Position numbers and translations under genes: made by a program. From assembly GCA_002170735.1 (NCBI GenBank), contig NHIV01000077.1, positions 1 through 9,428 on the forward strand: a stretch of DNA of 9,428 nt, given 5' to 3'. Source of the DNA: a bacterium TMED198. GTDB lineage: Bacteria; Fidelibacterota; Marinisomatia; SCGC-AAA003-L08; D37C17. Positions 1 to 6,804 of this stretch are shown here, piece by piece (positions within the stretch are counted from its first letter, which is position 1; every line of letters starts with the position of its first letter). The notes under the pieces are model-generated. The model saw only the letters and a list, made by a program, of their open reading frames with translations. It made no database searches and was not told where the DNA came from.

Positions 1-1006
1 TCCTAATGGATATGGTTTTTTTGCAGATCGCGGTCAATATGTTTCTGATAATTCACTTTTTAATTTAAAAAATGAAGAAGAACTAGTTATTTTTAAAGTC
101 CCAACATATTCTAGGCCAAAAATTAAAAATGCAAGTGGACCATATTCATCCAATGGAAAGAACGTAGACATTGTTGACTGTATTATCGGAAGTGAGGGAA
201 TATATGGTATGATTACCAGATGTAAGCTTAAGGCTAAAGTTAAGCCCAAGGGCTACCTTGATCTTTTTTTATGTCTCAACTCTGAAGAGGAAGCCCTTGA
301 TTTCTATAATAAGTTAAGTGAATATTTAGATGGCAATTTCAGCTTGCTCACTGCTCTTGAATACTTTGGCTATAACTGTCAAAAGTACATGAAACATAAA
401 AATCATTTTTTTAAACGTAAGAACCAAGTAGGAATATACATGCAGACTCCAATTGATAATAGCTTTGATGAAACATGCCTAGAATGGATTAAAGCTATAG
501 ATAGTTTTAAGATGGATCTAGATGATAGCTCAATCTTTGTTTTAAACGATAAAAGACAGTGGAAGTTATTTTTTGAGGCTCGACATTCAATGCCTGTGAA
601 AGCGCTTGAACAAAGTAAGGATCTTAAGAGTGAAGGGATTATTACAGACACAATAGTTCCGCCCAATAATTTCTCAAAGTTTCTGAAAAATGTTCACAAA
701 ATAATTTCTAAATCAAAAATTGAATACCTCCTGTTTGGCCACTTAGGAGACTGTCACCTTCACTTTCATTTGATCCCAAGCAGTGAGCAGGAAACTAGAG
801 GAAAAGATGTTTACAATGAAATTGTAAAGCTATCTTCTTCTCTTGGAGGCGTTTATTCTGCTGAGCATGGAACAGGTAAGAGAAAAAGAAACGATTTTAT
901 TGAGTGCTATGGAAAGTCAGCTCTGCAAGAAGTCCTTGAGTCTAAACTTTCTGTTGATTGCTATAGCTTAGTTAACACGGGCAATGTTATTAAAAATGAC
1001 AAATAA
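1..1006 (+). CDS. FAD-linked oxidase, glycolate/D-lactate oxidase type (5' end missing)
   Basis: The frame is open from base 2 to the TAA at 1004-1006, giving 334 residues of a protein whose start lies left of the window. The methionine at 209 falls inside a conserved block, so it is internal. Fragment residues about 1-75 are the end of a PCMH-type FAD-binding domain: a KNASGPY stretch, then IIGSEGIYGMIT, matching the family's GSEG-x-x-G-x-I-T. The rest is the FAD-oxidase C-terminal domain: TDTIVPPNNF, then GHLGDCHLHFH (bases 737-769), then GGVYSAEHGTG, ending in NTGNVI where relatives have NPGK-I. Family members oxidise 2-hydroxy acids and related substrates with FAD; the substrate here cannot be told. 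The usual GDGN-x-H metal/substrate motif reads GDCHLH, a modest deviation. The C-terminus appears complete. The gene is convergent with the plsY cluster, with no hairpin terminator visible. Family is confident, specific enzyme is not. Confidence 0.88.
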   Translation, partial: PNGYGFFADRGQYVSDNSLFNLKNEEELVIFKVPTYSRPKIKNASGPYSSNGKNVDIVDCIIGSEGIYGMITRCKLKAKVKPKGYLDLFLCLNSEEEALDFYNKLSEYLDGNFSLLTALEYFGYNCQKYMKHKNHFFKRKNQVGIYMQTPIDNSFDETCLEWIKAIDSFKMDLDDSSIFVLNDKRQWKLFFEARHSMPVKALEQSKDLKSEGIITDTIVPPNNFSKFLKNVHKIISKSKIEYLLFGHLGDCHLHFHLIPSSEQETRGKDVYNEIVKLSSSLGGVYSAEHGTGKRKRNDFIECYGKSALQEVLESKLSVDCYSLVNTGNVIKNDK

Positions 1007-1114
1007 TTATTTAATTATACATATCAATGCCGCACCACTTCTTTGTATATGAGGAGTTTCAACAAACCCTATACATTTACCAGAATAACCAGGCTTATCA
1101 TATATTTTCCCCAT
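1007..1114 (-). CDS. Candidate 35-residue small protein downstream of plsY
   Basis: On the minus strand an ATG at 1114 opens 35 codons ending in TAA at 1009-1007, directly abutting the stop of the convergent oxidase. The peptide starts MGKIYDKPGYSGKCIGFVE and ends RSGAALICIIK, with two cysteines (14 and 32) and no membrane segment or signal peptide. All third codon positions are A, T or G with no C, like the neighbouring genes, and the amino acid mix is protein-like rather than simple AT-rich filler. It begins 27 bases after the plsY stop, so it could be the last gene of that operon. Against it: the only purine-rich Shine-Dalgarno-like stretch (AAGAGG) lies 13 bases upstream, which is long, and a 35-codon ORF can arise by chance. 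Stops just upstream rule out a longer form. I do not recognise the family. Confidence 0.33.
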   Translation of the reverse strand: MGKIYDKPGYSGKCIGFVETPHIQRSGAALICIIK

Positions 1115-1141
1115 TTATTATTTTTCGCCTCTTAATTATTA

Positions 1142-1762
1142 TTAATTTTTCTTTTTAAAAATCATCGCCTTTTCAAACCTATTTTCATTTTTATTTATCA
1201 TTCTAATAATATTGCTCCTATGAGTAAAAATGATAAGAAGAGATAGAAATATATAAAGTAAAAACCCTTCTTTTTGATTTATAAAAACCATCAATGGTAG
1301 AGAGCATCCAGCTAGCATTGTAGCAAGACCAACATAACCTGATAACACTATAGTAGCGATCCAAACAATAAGTGCTAAAGGTATAGACTGAGGATAAAGA
1401 ACTAATAATGCACCAACTAATGTTGCAGCTCCCTTTCCACCTCTAAAGTTATAAAAAATTGGATATACATGGCCTAAAACAGCTGCAATTCCACATAATA
1501 TTATTTGATTGGTTGATGCCACAGTGAACAATGAACTAACATATTGAGCAGAAACAAAGCCCTTTAAAATATCAATTAAAAAGACACCAAAAGCAAATTT
1601 AAAGCCCATAACTCTAAGTGCATTGGTAGCACCAGCATTTCCACTACCCTTTTTACGTATATCAGTTGAAGAAAGAGTTCCCATAACCATGCTCCCAGAA
1701 ATAGAGCCTAATAAATAGCTTAAAACAATTGTAATTATAGGGTATAAATAATCAGATGGCAA
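1142..1762 (-). CDS. plsY: PlsY, acyl-phosphate:glycerol-3-phosphate acyltransferase
   Basis: This 206-residue inner-membrane enzyme transfers the acyl group of acyl-phosphate to position 1 of glycerol-3-phosphate, making lysophosphatidate, the first step of phospholipid synthesis. All three PlsY motifs are present: LSYLLGSISGS (about residues 14-24), GSGNAGATNALR (39-50) and GHVYPIFYNFRGGKGAAT (97-114). Several hydrophobic helices alternate with these loops, and the tail keeps the family's HRSNIIR block near 181-187. Length is normal for PlsY. The start must be TTG at 1762: an in-frame TGA lies a few codons upstream and no ATG or GTG is available before motif 1. It follows the fused DhaL-DegV gene by five bases, so the two are surely co-transcribed. 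That neighbour is predicted to supply its acyl-phosphate substrate. Confidence 0.96.
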   Translation of the reverse strand: MPSDYLYPIITIVLSYLLGSISGSMVMGTLSSTDIRKKGSGNAGATNALRVMGFKFAFGVFLIDILKGFVSAQYVSSLFTVASTNQIILCGIAAVLGHVYPIFYNFRGGKGAATLVGALLVLYPQSIPLALIVWIATIVLSGYVGLATMLAGCSLPLMVFINQKEGFLLYIFLSLLIIFTHRSNIIRMINKNENRFEKAMIFKKKN

Positions 1763-1767
1763 TCGAT

Positions 1768-3579
1768 CTATTCCTCAACTTCCTGAATCCCAACCAAAAG
1801 AGAACCAGGACCTGCATGAACCCCTAGAGCACATCCAAGTTTTTCAATATTGCAGAAATCTAGATAAACAAAATATTGTTTTAGTTGTTCTGAAAGTGTA
1901 TTTGCTTTTTCTAAGCAATTAGAGTGAGAAATTATTATTCTATATTTTTTTTGCTTATCAAATTTTTTTATAATGAACTTATAAATTTTTTGTTCAATGT
2001 TTTTAGATCCCCAAAGTACTCCAGCAGGCTTAACTTTACCTATGTTATTCATAGTAAGAACTAATTTAAAATTAAATAATCTAGATACAGTACCAAGTAT
2101 TGAGGGCACCCGGCCACCCTTAATAGAATAACTTATATCATTAATAGCTAAAAATATAGATGTCCTAGACTTAGCATGTTCTATTTTATTAAGTATTTGA
2201 ACTTTATCTAAACCTTTATCAACCAACTCTGAGGCATACATTGCTATTAATCCCTGACCAGCAGATGCACTATGTGTATCAACAACACTTATATCTGACT
2301 TTTTAAAATTTTTTGCAGCTGTTTCAGCCGATTGAAATGTACCACTTACAATCTTAGGAAGATGAAGAGAAATAATTGATTCATAATAACTACTCAAAAA
2401 ATCATATGTTCTTTTAAATTCTCCAGGTGAGGGCTGAGAAGTTTTAGGATGATCTGAATTAACCTGTAATTCATTATAAAAATTATCAGTAGATTGAGAT
2501 ATTTTATCAAGATGATTCACTTCACCAAAATTATATTTCAATGGAACAACATTAATGTCGGGATAATTATTACTTGAAAAATCAGCTGAAGAATCTGTAA
2601 CAATAGCTATTTTTTTATCAGATGATTTTAATTTTGAAATATAATATTGCTTCTTCATGTCATCAATCTTGTGGCCAGTTACTGTCCCAAACAACATACA
2701 AGTAGAAAAAACATCAGTTGGATTATTAGAATGAATATGAATTTTAGCTTTATGATTTGATCCAGCCAAAACTAGGCTATCAGCGCCTGAAGCAATTAGC
2801 TTTGTTTTCAACTTATTTATATCAATATCTTGCCCATGAACCAAGCATTCAGTACAATATTTATACTTGATAGATTCAAGATCAGAAAATTCATGACTAT
2901 CATGAGAACTAGTTTCAATGATTAACGGCTTAAAGTCTTTAATATCTTTTAATGAACCACTTCTAACAAACTCATATATACCATCAAGAAGATCTACAAA
3001 TCCTTGTGCACCAGCATCAACAACACCTGACTGTTTAAGTACTGGTAATAAGTTGGGAGTATTCTCAAGAGAGATTTGGGTTTTTGAAAGAGCTTCTTTA
3101 AACAATAGCTCAAAATCACTTACTCCCCTATCAATACAAACCTCAAGTGCCTCTGAGAAGTCATTAATAACTGTTAAAATAGTGCCCTCTTTTGGTTCCG
3201 ACAAAGCATCTCTTGAAAGACTAGAAGCGGTTGAAACGGCTTTTGAAAAATCAACCGTAGTCATTTTGTTTATTCCCTTGGAACCATCTGAAAGACCTTG
3301 AAAAAACTGGGCCATTATTGCCCCAGAGTTTCCTCTCGCTCCATCCAAAGCAGAATCTGCAATTTTTTCAAGATAATCATCAATTCTATCAGGAGTATTT
3401 TCTATTTCACCATCAAGAATTGCATGCAAAGTAAAAGCTAGGTTTGTCCCCGTATCTGCATCAGCTACGGGGAAAACATTAATTTTATTTAGATATTCCT
3501 TTCTTGATAAAACATTATGAATACCCGCATTAATGGCCCTTTGGAGTCTATCAGAATCTAAATATGTTATTTTTGGCAT
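1768..3579 (-). CDS. Fused DhaL (FakA-like) kinase and DegV (FakB-like) protein, predicted single-chain fatty acid kinase
   Basis: At 603 residues this joins two proteins that are separate in Firmicutes. Residues about 8-205 are a DhaL/DAK2 ATP-binding kinase domain: NVFPVADADTGTN with D40, D42 and N46 for Mg-ATP, DGARGNSGAIMAQFFQG (79-95) and GVVDAGAQGF (185-194). Residues about 235-315 resemble the FakA middle domain, with CTEC (C242, C245) and KIHIHSNNP (H281, H283), the Cys/His pattern that binds zinc there. Residues about 322-600 are a DegV/FakB fold: IVTDSSADF, TSQPSPGEF (380-388), SGTFQSA, GGRV (488-491) and HAGPGSLLVG (588-597). FakB binds a fatty acid and FakA phosphorylates it. The fusion is thus predicted to make acyl-phosphate, and plsY next door consumes it. 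DhaL-DegV fusions are known in databases; the fatty-acid role here is inferred. ATG start at 3579, with no clear Shine-Dalgarno. Confidence 0.9.
   Translation of the reverse strand: MPKITYLDSDRLQRAINAGIHNVLSRKEYLNKINVFPVADADTGTNLAFTLHAILDGEIENTPDRIDDYLEKIADSALDGARGNSGAIMAQFFQGLSDGSKGINKMTTVDFSKAVSTASSLSRDALSEPKEGTILTVINDFSEALEVCIDRGVSDFELLFKEALSKTQISLENTPNLLPVLKQSGVVDAGAQGFVDLLDGIYEFVRSGSLKDIKDFKPLIIETSSHDSHEFSDLESIKYKYCTECLVHGQDIDINKLKTKLIASGADSLVLAGSNHKAKIHIHSNNPTDVFSTCMLFGTVTGHKIDDMKKQYYISKLKSSDKKIAIVTDSSADFSSNNYPDINVVPLKYNFGEVNHLDKISQSTDNFYNELQVNSDHPKTSQPSPGEFKRTYDFLSSYYESIISLHLPKIVSGTFQSAETAAKNFKKSDISVVDTHSASAGQGLIAMYASELVDKGLDKVQILNKIEHAKSRTSIFLAINDISYSIKGGRVPSILGTVSRLFNFKLVLTMNNIGKVKPAGVLWGSKNIEQKIYKFIIKKFDKQKKYRIIISHSNCLEKANTLSEQLKQYFVYLDFCNIEKLGCALGVHAGPGSLLVGIQEVEE
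1772..1776 (-). promoter_or_regulatory. Ribosome binding site supporting the TTG start of plsY
   Basis: GAGGA on the minus strand sits nine bases before the TTG at 1762. It is embedded in the last sense codons of the upstream DhaL-DegV gene, where it encodes Glu-Glu. It is the best Shine-Dalgarno match in front of any gene in the window and supports TTG as the plsY start, with translation coupled to the gene before it. Confidence 0.6.
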
Positions 3580-3584
3580 TATTA

Positions 3585-3613
3585 ATTATACTTTTCTATC
3601 ATATAAATGTTAC
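3585..3613 (-). promoter_or_regulatory. Candidate promoter for the DhaL-DegV/plsY genes, possibly leaderless
   Basis: On the minus strand a perfect TATAAT (3590-3585) is preceded at 17 bases by GTAACA (3613-3608), four of six matches to TTGACA. The -10 box ends five bases before the ATG at 3579, so the usual start point would fall at or next to that A and the message would have almost no leader. The lack of a Shine-Dalgarno in front of this gene agrees. In DNA this AT-rich a TATAAT can occur by chance, so this is tentative. Confidence 0.38.
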
Positions 3614-3636
3614 ATATTATTTTCTTCTTTTCAAAA

Positions 3637-4764
3637 TTAGTTTTTGTTAGAAAAATAATTTAAAAATTGTATTGTTTTCAATCCATCAAACCATCTATTT
3701 AGTTGATGAATATATTGCTCTTGAGTTGTAACATTAGTTTTAATTTTAATTAAGTATTCATCATAATTCTCATTTTCGAAAAAATTTAAAATTTTATTTG
3801 AGATAGCTCTCAGCTTTTTGGATGTTTCTTCAATTGAATCATACCAACTCATATGCAAAATAGATAAAACACTTTTCAAATAATCATATGATTTTTTAGA
3901 GTAATATAAATCTTTAATATCTAGGCCACTGAGCAGCTGATTAACTCTAAAGCCCGTTCCTAGATGAACTCTTAACTCATTTCTTGAAGATGGAAAAACA
4001 ATTTCTTTTTTAATATGCATAATTTTTCGATACTTTGAAAGTGCCTGCAAGAAATAGAAATCCTCTGTAGCCTTTATAGCAGGCATTCCTCCAACTGCTA
4101 TATATGCTTCAAGAGTACATCCCATACATGAACCAATAGAAACGTAACCATATATAGATCCAGCATCTTTAATGGACTTAGCAGTATCTTTCAAATATTT
4201 TTCATACTCAACTATATACTTATTTATTAATTGATCACTGCTCTTTTGATGCTTAAAGCCAACTAAAAATGCTGAACAGTTAGTTTTAGCATAAAAGTTA
4301 TTTATCTCAGTTAAATAGCTTGGATCTAAAACTACATCCGCATCAGTAAAGCATATTAAGCTATCTTCGAATAAATATGAAATAAATTTATCAACTCCAA
4401 GCTTTCTAGAAAACCCTACTCCAGATTTTTTTTTTGACAACGCGTACTGACCTGAAAATGCATCAATATAGTATATATTCATTCTACTTCCATAATCTGT
4501 TATTATATTAATAGTCTTATAGTTGTCATTGACAATTTTTTCATCAGCGTCCACTGAGTTATTAACAACTATAATCACAGCCATTTCATTAAGGAGGTTT
4601 ATATTTTGCAATAAAATACTATCTAACAAATTTGAGATTATATGTGATTCGGAATAACATGGAACAACCATGCAAAATTTAAACTTTTTTTGAGGCTTAG
4701 GATGGATACTCCAATTGCCAACAGCTGATAGTTTATTATTATATTTTTCTATTTTCAATTTCAC
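3637..4764 (-). CDS. Soluble family 2 (GT-A) glycosyltransferase, acceptor unknown
   Basis: The 375-residue protein has a GT-A nucleotide-sugar-binding fold: MVVPCYSES (32-40), VVNNS (66-70), the metal-binding DAD in FTDADVVLDP (139-148, DAD at 141-143), the VGGMP loop and KATEDFYFLQ (231-240), where E234-D235 is the likely catalytic ED pair. A later FPSSRNELRVHLGTGF block (257-272) matches, from memory, a family of uncharacterised cytosolic GT2 proteins. No transmembrane helix follows, so it is not a polyprenyl-type or processive enzyme. Donor and acceptor cannot be read from the sequence. The start must be GTG at 4764 or TTG at 4758: an in-frame TAG lies just upstream and the next ATG is at residue 32, inside the fold. 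The gene overlaps the end of miaA by 26 bases, implying coupled translation. No polysaccharide or cell-wall genes are nearby. Confidence 0.83.
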   Translation of the reverse strand: MKLKIEKYNNKLSAVGNWSIHPKPQKKFKFCMVVPCYSESHIISNLLDSILLQNINLLNEMAVIIVVNNSVDADEKIVNDNYKTINIITDYGSRMNIYYIDAFSGQYALSKKKSGVGFSRKLGVDKFISYLFEDSLICFTDADVVLDPSYLTEINNFYAKTNCSAFLVGFKHQKSSDQLINKYIVEYEKYLKDTAKSIKDAGSIYGYVSIGSCMGCTLEAYIAVGGMPAIKATEDFYFLQALSKYRKIMHIKKEIVFPSSRNELRVHLGTGFRVNQLLSGLDIKDLYYSKKSYDYLKSVLSILHMSWYDSIEETSKKLRAISNKILNFFENENYDEYLIKIKTNVTTQEQYIHQLNRWFDGLKTIQFLNYFSNKN

Positions 4765-5665
4765 TAAAAAAATTGTCTATAATTTCAACACTTGACTGAA
4801 AAAAGTTTTTTTCAATCCAATTAATTTTAATTTTATTTTTTTCCATATACCTAAAAAAAGTCATTTGTTTTTTTGAATATTGATGAATTGCAGTTTGCAA
4901 TTTTTCTAACATATCATCAAATGAAATTTCACCTTTCAAATATAAGCTGACATATCTATACTCAAGACCTAGCTCAAATAGTCTATCATAACCAATTGTA
5001 TTTAGCAATGACTCTACTTCATCTATAAGACCTAACTCTAATCTACTATTTAACCTTAAATTTATTCTATCTTTTATTGAATCTCGTGTGTGCTTCAAAC
5101 CAATAACAAGGTAGTTATCAATATATTCTTGATTATGTACTATATCAGGATTTTGGTAATTATAAATTTCAATTAATCTTATAAGTCTTCTTTTTGTTTG
5201 AATTTCATCATATGAAAAATCTCTATTTGGATAGTAATCTTTTAGAATATTAAAAAGTTCATTATTTGATTTATTTTTTAATTCATTTCTTATAATTTCA
5301 TTTGGAGGTATTGAGCTAAAAGTATAGTTGCATAAAATAGACTTTATATAGAATCCAGTTCCACCGCAAACAATTGGAACTTTTTTATTTCTTATAATAT
5401 TCTTATAGATTTGTTTGAAATCATTTTGAAATTCAAAAACACTATATTTATTTTGCGGAGAAATAATATCAATTAAGTGATAATTTATACTTTTATTTTC
5501 TAAATTGTACTCATGTAAATCTTTTCCTGTGCCAATATCTAGACCTCGATATACCTGCCTAGAATCTGCAGAAATTATTTCGGAATCATACCTATCTGCC
5601 AATTTAACAGCTAAATTAGTTTTACCTGATGCAGTTGGTCCAATAATAACAATCAATAAATTCAA
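4739..5665 (-). CDS. miaA: MiaA, tRNA dimethylallyltransferase
   Basis: MiaA transfers the dimethylallyl group of DMAPP to N6 of A37 in tRNAs reading codons that begin with U, which stabilises codon pairing. The 308 residues carry the P-loop GPTASGKT (9-16), the SADSRQVYRGLDIGTGK block (32-48) with the catalytic-type Asp, GGTGFYI (101-107), the KRRLIRLIEIY helix near 158-168 and the IHQYSKKQMTFFRYMEK C-terminal block (about 260-276). The GLEYRYVSLYLKGE form around 233-246 replaces the GYRQ-type sequence of enterobacterial MiaA, indicating another subfamily. Length is normal. The start has to be TTG at 5665: a TAA lies three codons upstream, and only eight residues precede the P-loop with no ATG among them. 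It appears to be the first gene of the minus-strand cluster, and its 3' end overlaps the glycosyltransferase. Confidence 0.95.
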   Translation of the reverse strand: MNLLIVIIGPTASGKTNLAVKLADRYDSEIISADSRQVYRGLDIGTGKDLHEYNLENKSINYHLIDIISPQNKYSVFEFQNDFKQIYKNIIRNKKVPIVCGGTGFYIKSILCNYTFSSIPPNEIIRNELKNKSNNELFNILKDYYPNRDFSYDEIQTKRRLIRLIEIYNYQNPDIVHNQEYIDNYLVIGLKHTRDSIKDRINLRLNSRLELGLIDEVESLLNTIGYDRLFELGLEYRYVSLYLKGEISFDDMLEKLQTAIHQYSKKQMTFFRYMEKNKIKINWIEKNFFQSSVEIIDNFFSEIENRKI

Positions 5666-5674
5666 AATCTTTTA

Positions 5675-5702
5675 TTACCAATATTTATTATATATATATT
5701 AT
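5675..5702 (+). promoter_or_regulatory. Candidate rmuC promoter in the miaA-rmuC divergent gap
   Basis: TTACCA (5675-5680, four of six matches to TTGACA) is followed after 16 bases by TATTAT (5697-5702). Transcription would begin near 5709, leaving a leader of about 20 bases before the ATG at 5728. The 62-base gap between the two divergent starts is nearly all A and T, so box matches are weak evidence. The position is right and no better pair is visible on this strand. Confidence 0.3.
5687..5692 (-). promoter_or_regulatory. Candidate -10 box for the miaA cluster
   Basis: A perfect TATAAT on the minus strand lies 21 bases before the TTG start of miaA. It overlaps the spacer of the candidate rmuC promoter on the other strand, so the two could compete for polymerase. 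The best -35 match (TTTTCA) would need a 15-base spacer, so only the -10 box is offered. Confidence 0.25.
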
Positions 5703-5727
5703 GGGTGTGAAAATGAATTAAAAATTT

Positions 5728-6798
5728 ATGGAATATCTTAATACTATAATATTATTATTTGGTCTTGTTTCTGTTGTATTAATGCAAAAAAAGGCAAACA
5801 GCAAAGAAGAGATGCAACGCAAAGCAAGTAGCAGGCAAGAGAATCAATCTATTCTTTTACTTCAACAACAAATAGGGGACTTAACAAAGCAACTGCATGG
5901 CAAGATAGATCAGTCGTCAAGACACTCTGATAAAATGCTTCAAGATCAATTTAAAGAAACATCAAGAATTTCAAAAGATATGATAGAAAAACTTCTGAAA
6001 CTTGAAGAGACTAATAAGCAGGTAGTAGGTTTTACAGATCAACTAAGCAACTTAGAAAAAATCTTAACTAATTCAAAAGCTAGAGGCAATTTAGGAGAGG
6101 CAAATTTAGAACTTATTCTAGGTAATATTTTACCTCCTCAAAACTACGAAACTCAGTTTCAATTTAAATCAGGAGAAGTTGTTGATGCAGTAATTAAAAT
6201 AAAAGAAAAACTTCTGCCGATAGATGCAAAATTTTCTTTAGAAAATTATAGAAGAGTTCTAGCTGAAGAAAATAAAGATAAAAAAATTGAGTTTGAGAAG
6301 GAATTTAAAAAGGATCTTAAAAAGAGAATTGATGAAACATCCAAATATATCAAACCCGAAGAAAATACTCTAGAATTTGCCTTTATGTTTATTCCAGCTG
6401 AAGGTATTTACTATGACCTTCTAATTAATAAAGTTGGATCTGTTAAGGTTAACACAAGAAACTTAATTGATTATGCTTTTAATGAAAAGAAAATTATTAT
6501 TGTATCTCCTACTACCTTTGCAGCTTATCTTCAAACTGTGCTACAAGGTCTAAGGGCATTACAAATAGAAGAATCAGCAAAGGAAATTAGAAAGAACGTT
6601 CAAAAGCTAAACAATCACCTAGCAAGCTATAAATCACATCATGAAAGAATTGGCAATCAATTAGGAACTGTCGTTAATACTTATAATCAAAGTAATAAAG
6701 AGTTTAAAAAAATAGATAAAGACGTTTTAAAAATTTCTGGAAAAGGTGGCAATCTTGAGCTTGAAGATATTGAAAAACCCAAACTAGATACCGATTAA
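5728..6798 (+). CDS. rmuC: RmuC-family DNA recombination protein
   Basis: RmuC proteins are membrane-anchored, coiled-coil proteins with a PD-(D/E)XK nuclease-like domain. In E. coli RmuC limits recombination at inverted repeats. This 356-residue copy has an N-terminal membrane helix (about 4-19), a charged Gln/Lys/Glu-rich coiled-coil region (about 24-115), then the nuclease-like domain: ARGNLGEANLELIL (118-131), EVVDAVIKI (150-158, D153) and LPIDAKFSLENY (163-174, with D166 and K168 as the D-x-K pair). FMFIPAEGIYYDLL (219-232) and IIIVSPTTFAAYLQTVLQGLR (256-276) are also typical. At 356 residues it is shorter than the roughly 475-residue E. coli protein, mostly through a shorter coiled coil and tail. 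The ATG at 5728 is the first possible start, since a TAA lies in frame at 5719. No strong Shine-Dalgarno is present. It converges on the protease gene with six bases between stops. Confidence 0.92.
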   Translation: MEYLNTIILLFGLVSVVLMQKKANSKEEMQRKASSRQENQSILLLQQQIGDLTKQLHGKIDQSSRHSDKMLQDQFKETSRISKDMIEKLLKLEETNKQVVGFTDQLSNLEKILTNSKARGNLGEANLELILGNILPPQNYETQFQFKSGEVVDAVIKIKEKLLPIDAKFSLENYRRVLAEENKDKKIEFEKEFKKDLKKRIDETSKYIKPEENTLEFAFMFIPAEGIYYDLLINKVGSVKVNTRNLIDYAFNEKKIIIVSPTTFAAYLQTVLQGLRALQIEESAKEIRKNVQKLNNHLASYKSHHERIGNQLGTVVNTYNQSNKEFKKIDKDVLKISGKGGNLELEDIEKPKLDTD

Positions 6799-6804
6799 AT
6801 TTTC

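Noticed and set aside
403..666. 87-codon minus-strand ORF inside the FAD-linked oxidase (and a similar one at 34-249)
   Set aside because: Both are antisense to conserved oxidase coding sequence and resemble nothing; they are reading-frame shadows.
1001..1012. Perfect 12-base palindrome AAATAATTATTT at the end of the oxidase gene
   Set aside because: It is all A and T with no GC stem or U tract, so it would not form a stable terminator hairpin and is expected by chance in such DNA.
1046..1084. Possible small RNA or repeat-like GC-richer stretch in the gap after plsY
   Set aside because: Only a four-base-pair stem (GTTT/AAAC) could be drawn and no repeat copy exists elsewhere in the window.
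2918..3301. 127-codon + strand ORF opposite the DhaL-DegV gene
   Set aside because: It lies wholly antisense to well-conserved kinase-domain sequence, has a Ser/Pro-rich mirror composition and no recognisable motif.
5505..5741. 78-codon + strand ORF across the miaA start and rmuC start
   Set aside because: Most of it is antisense to the conserved miaA P-loop region, and the rest is AT-rich intergenic sequence.
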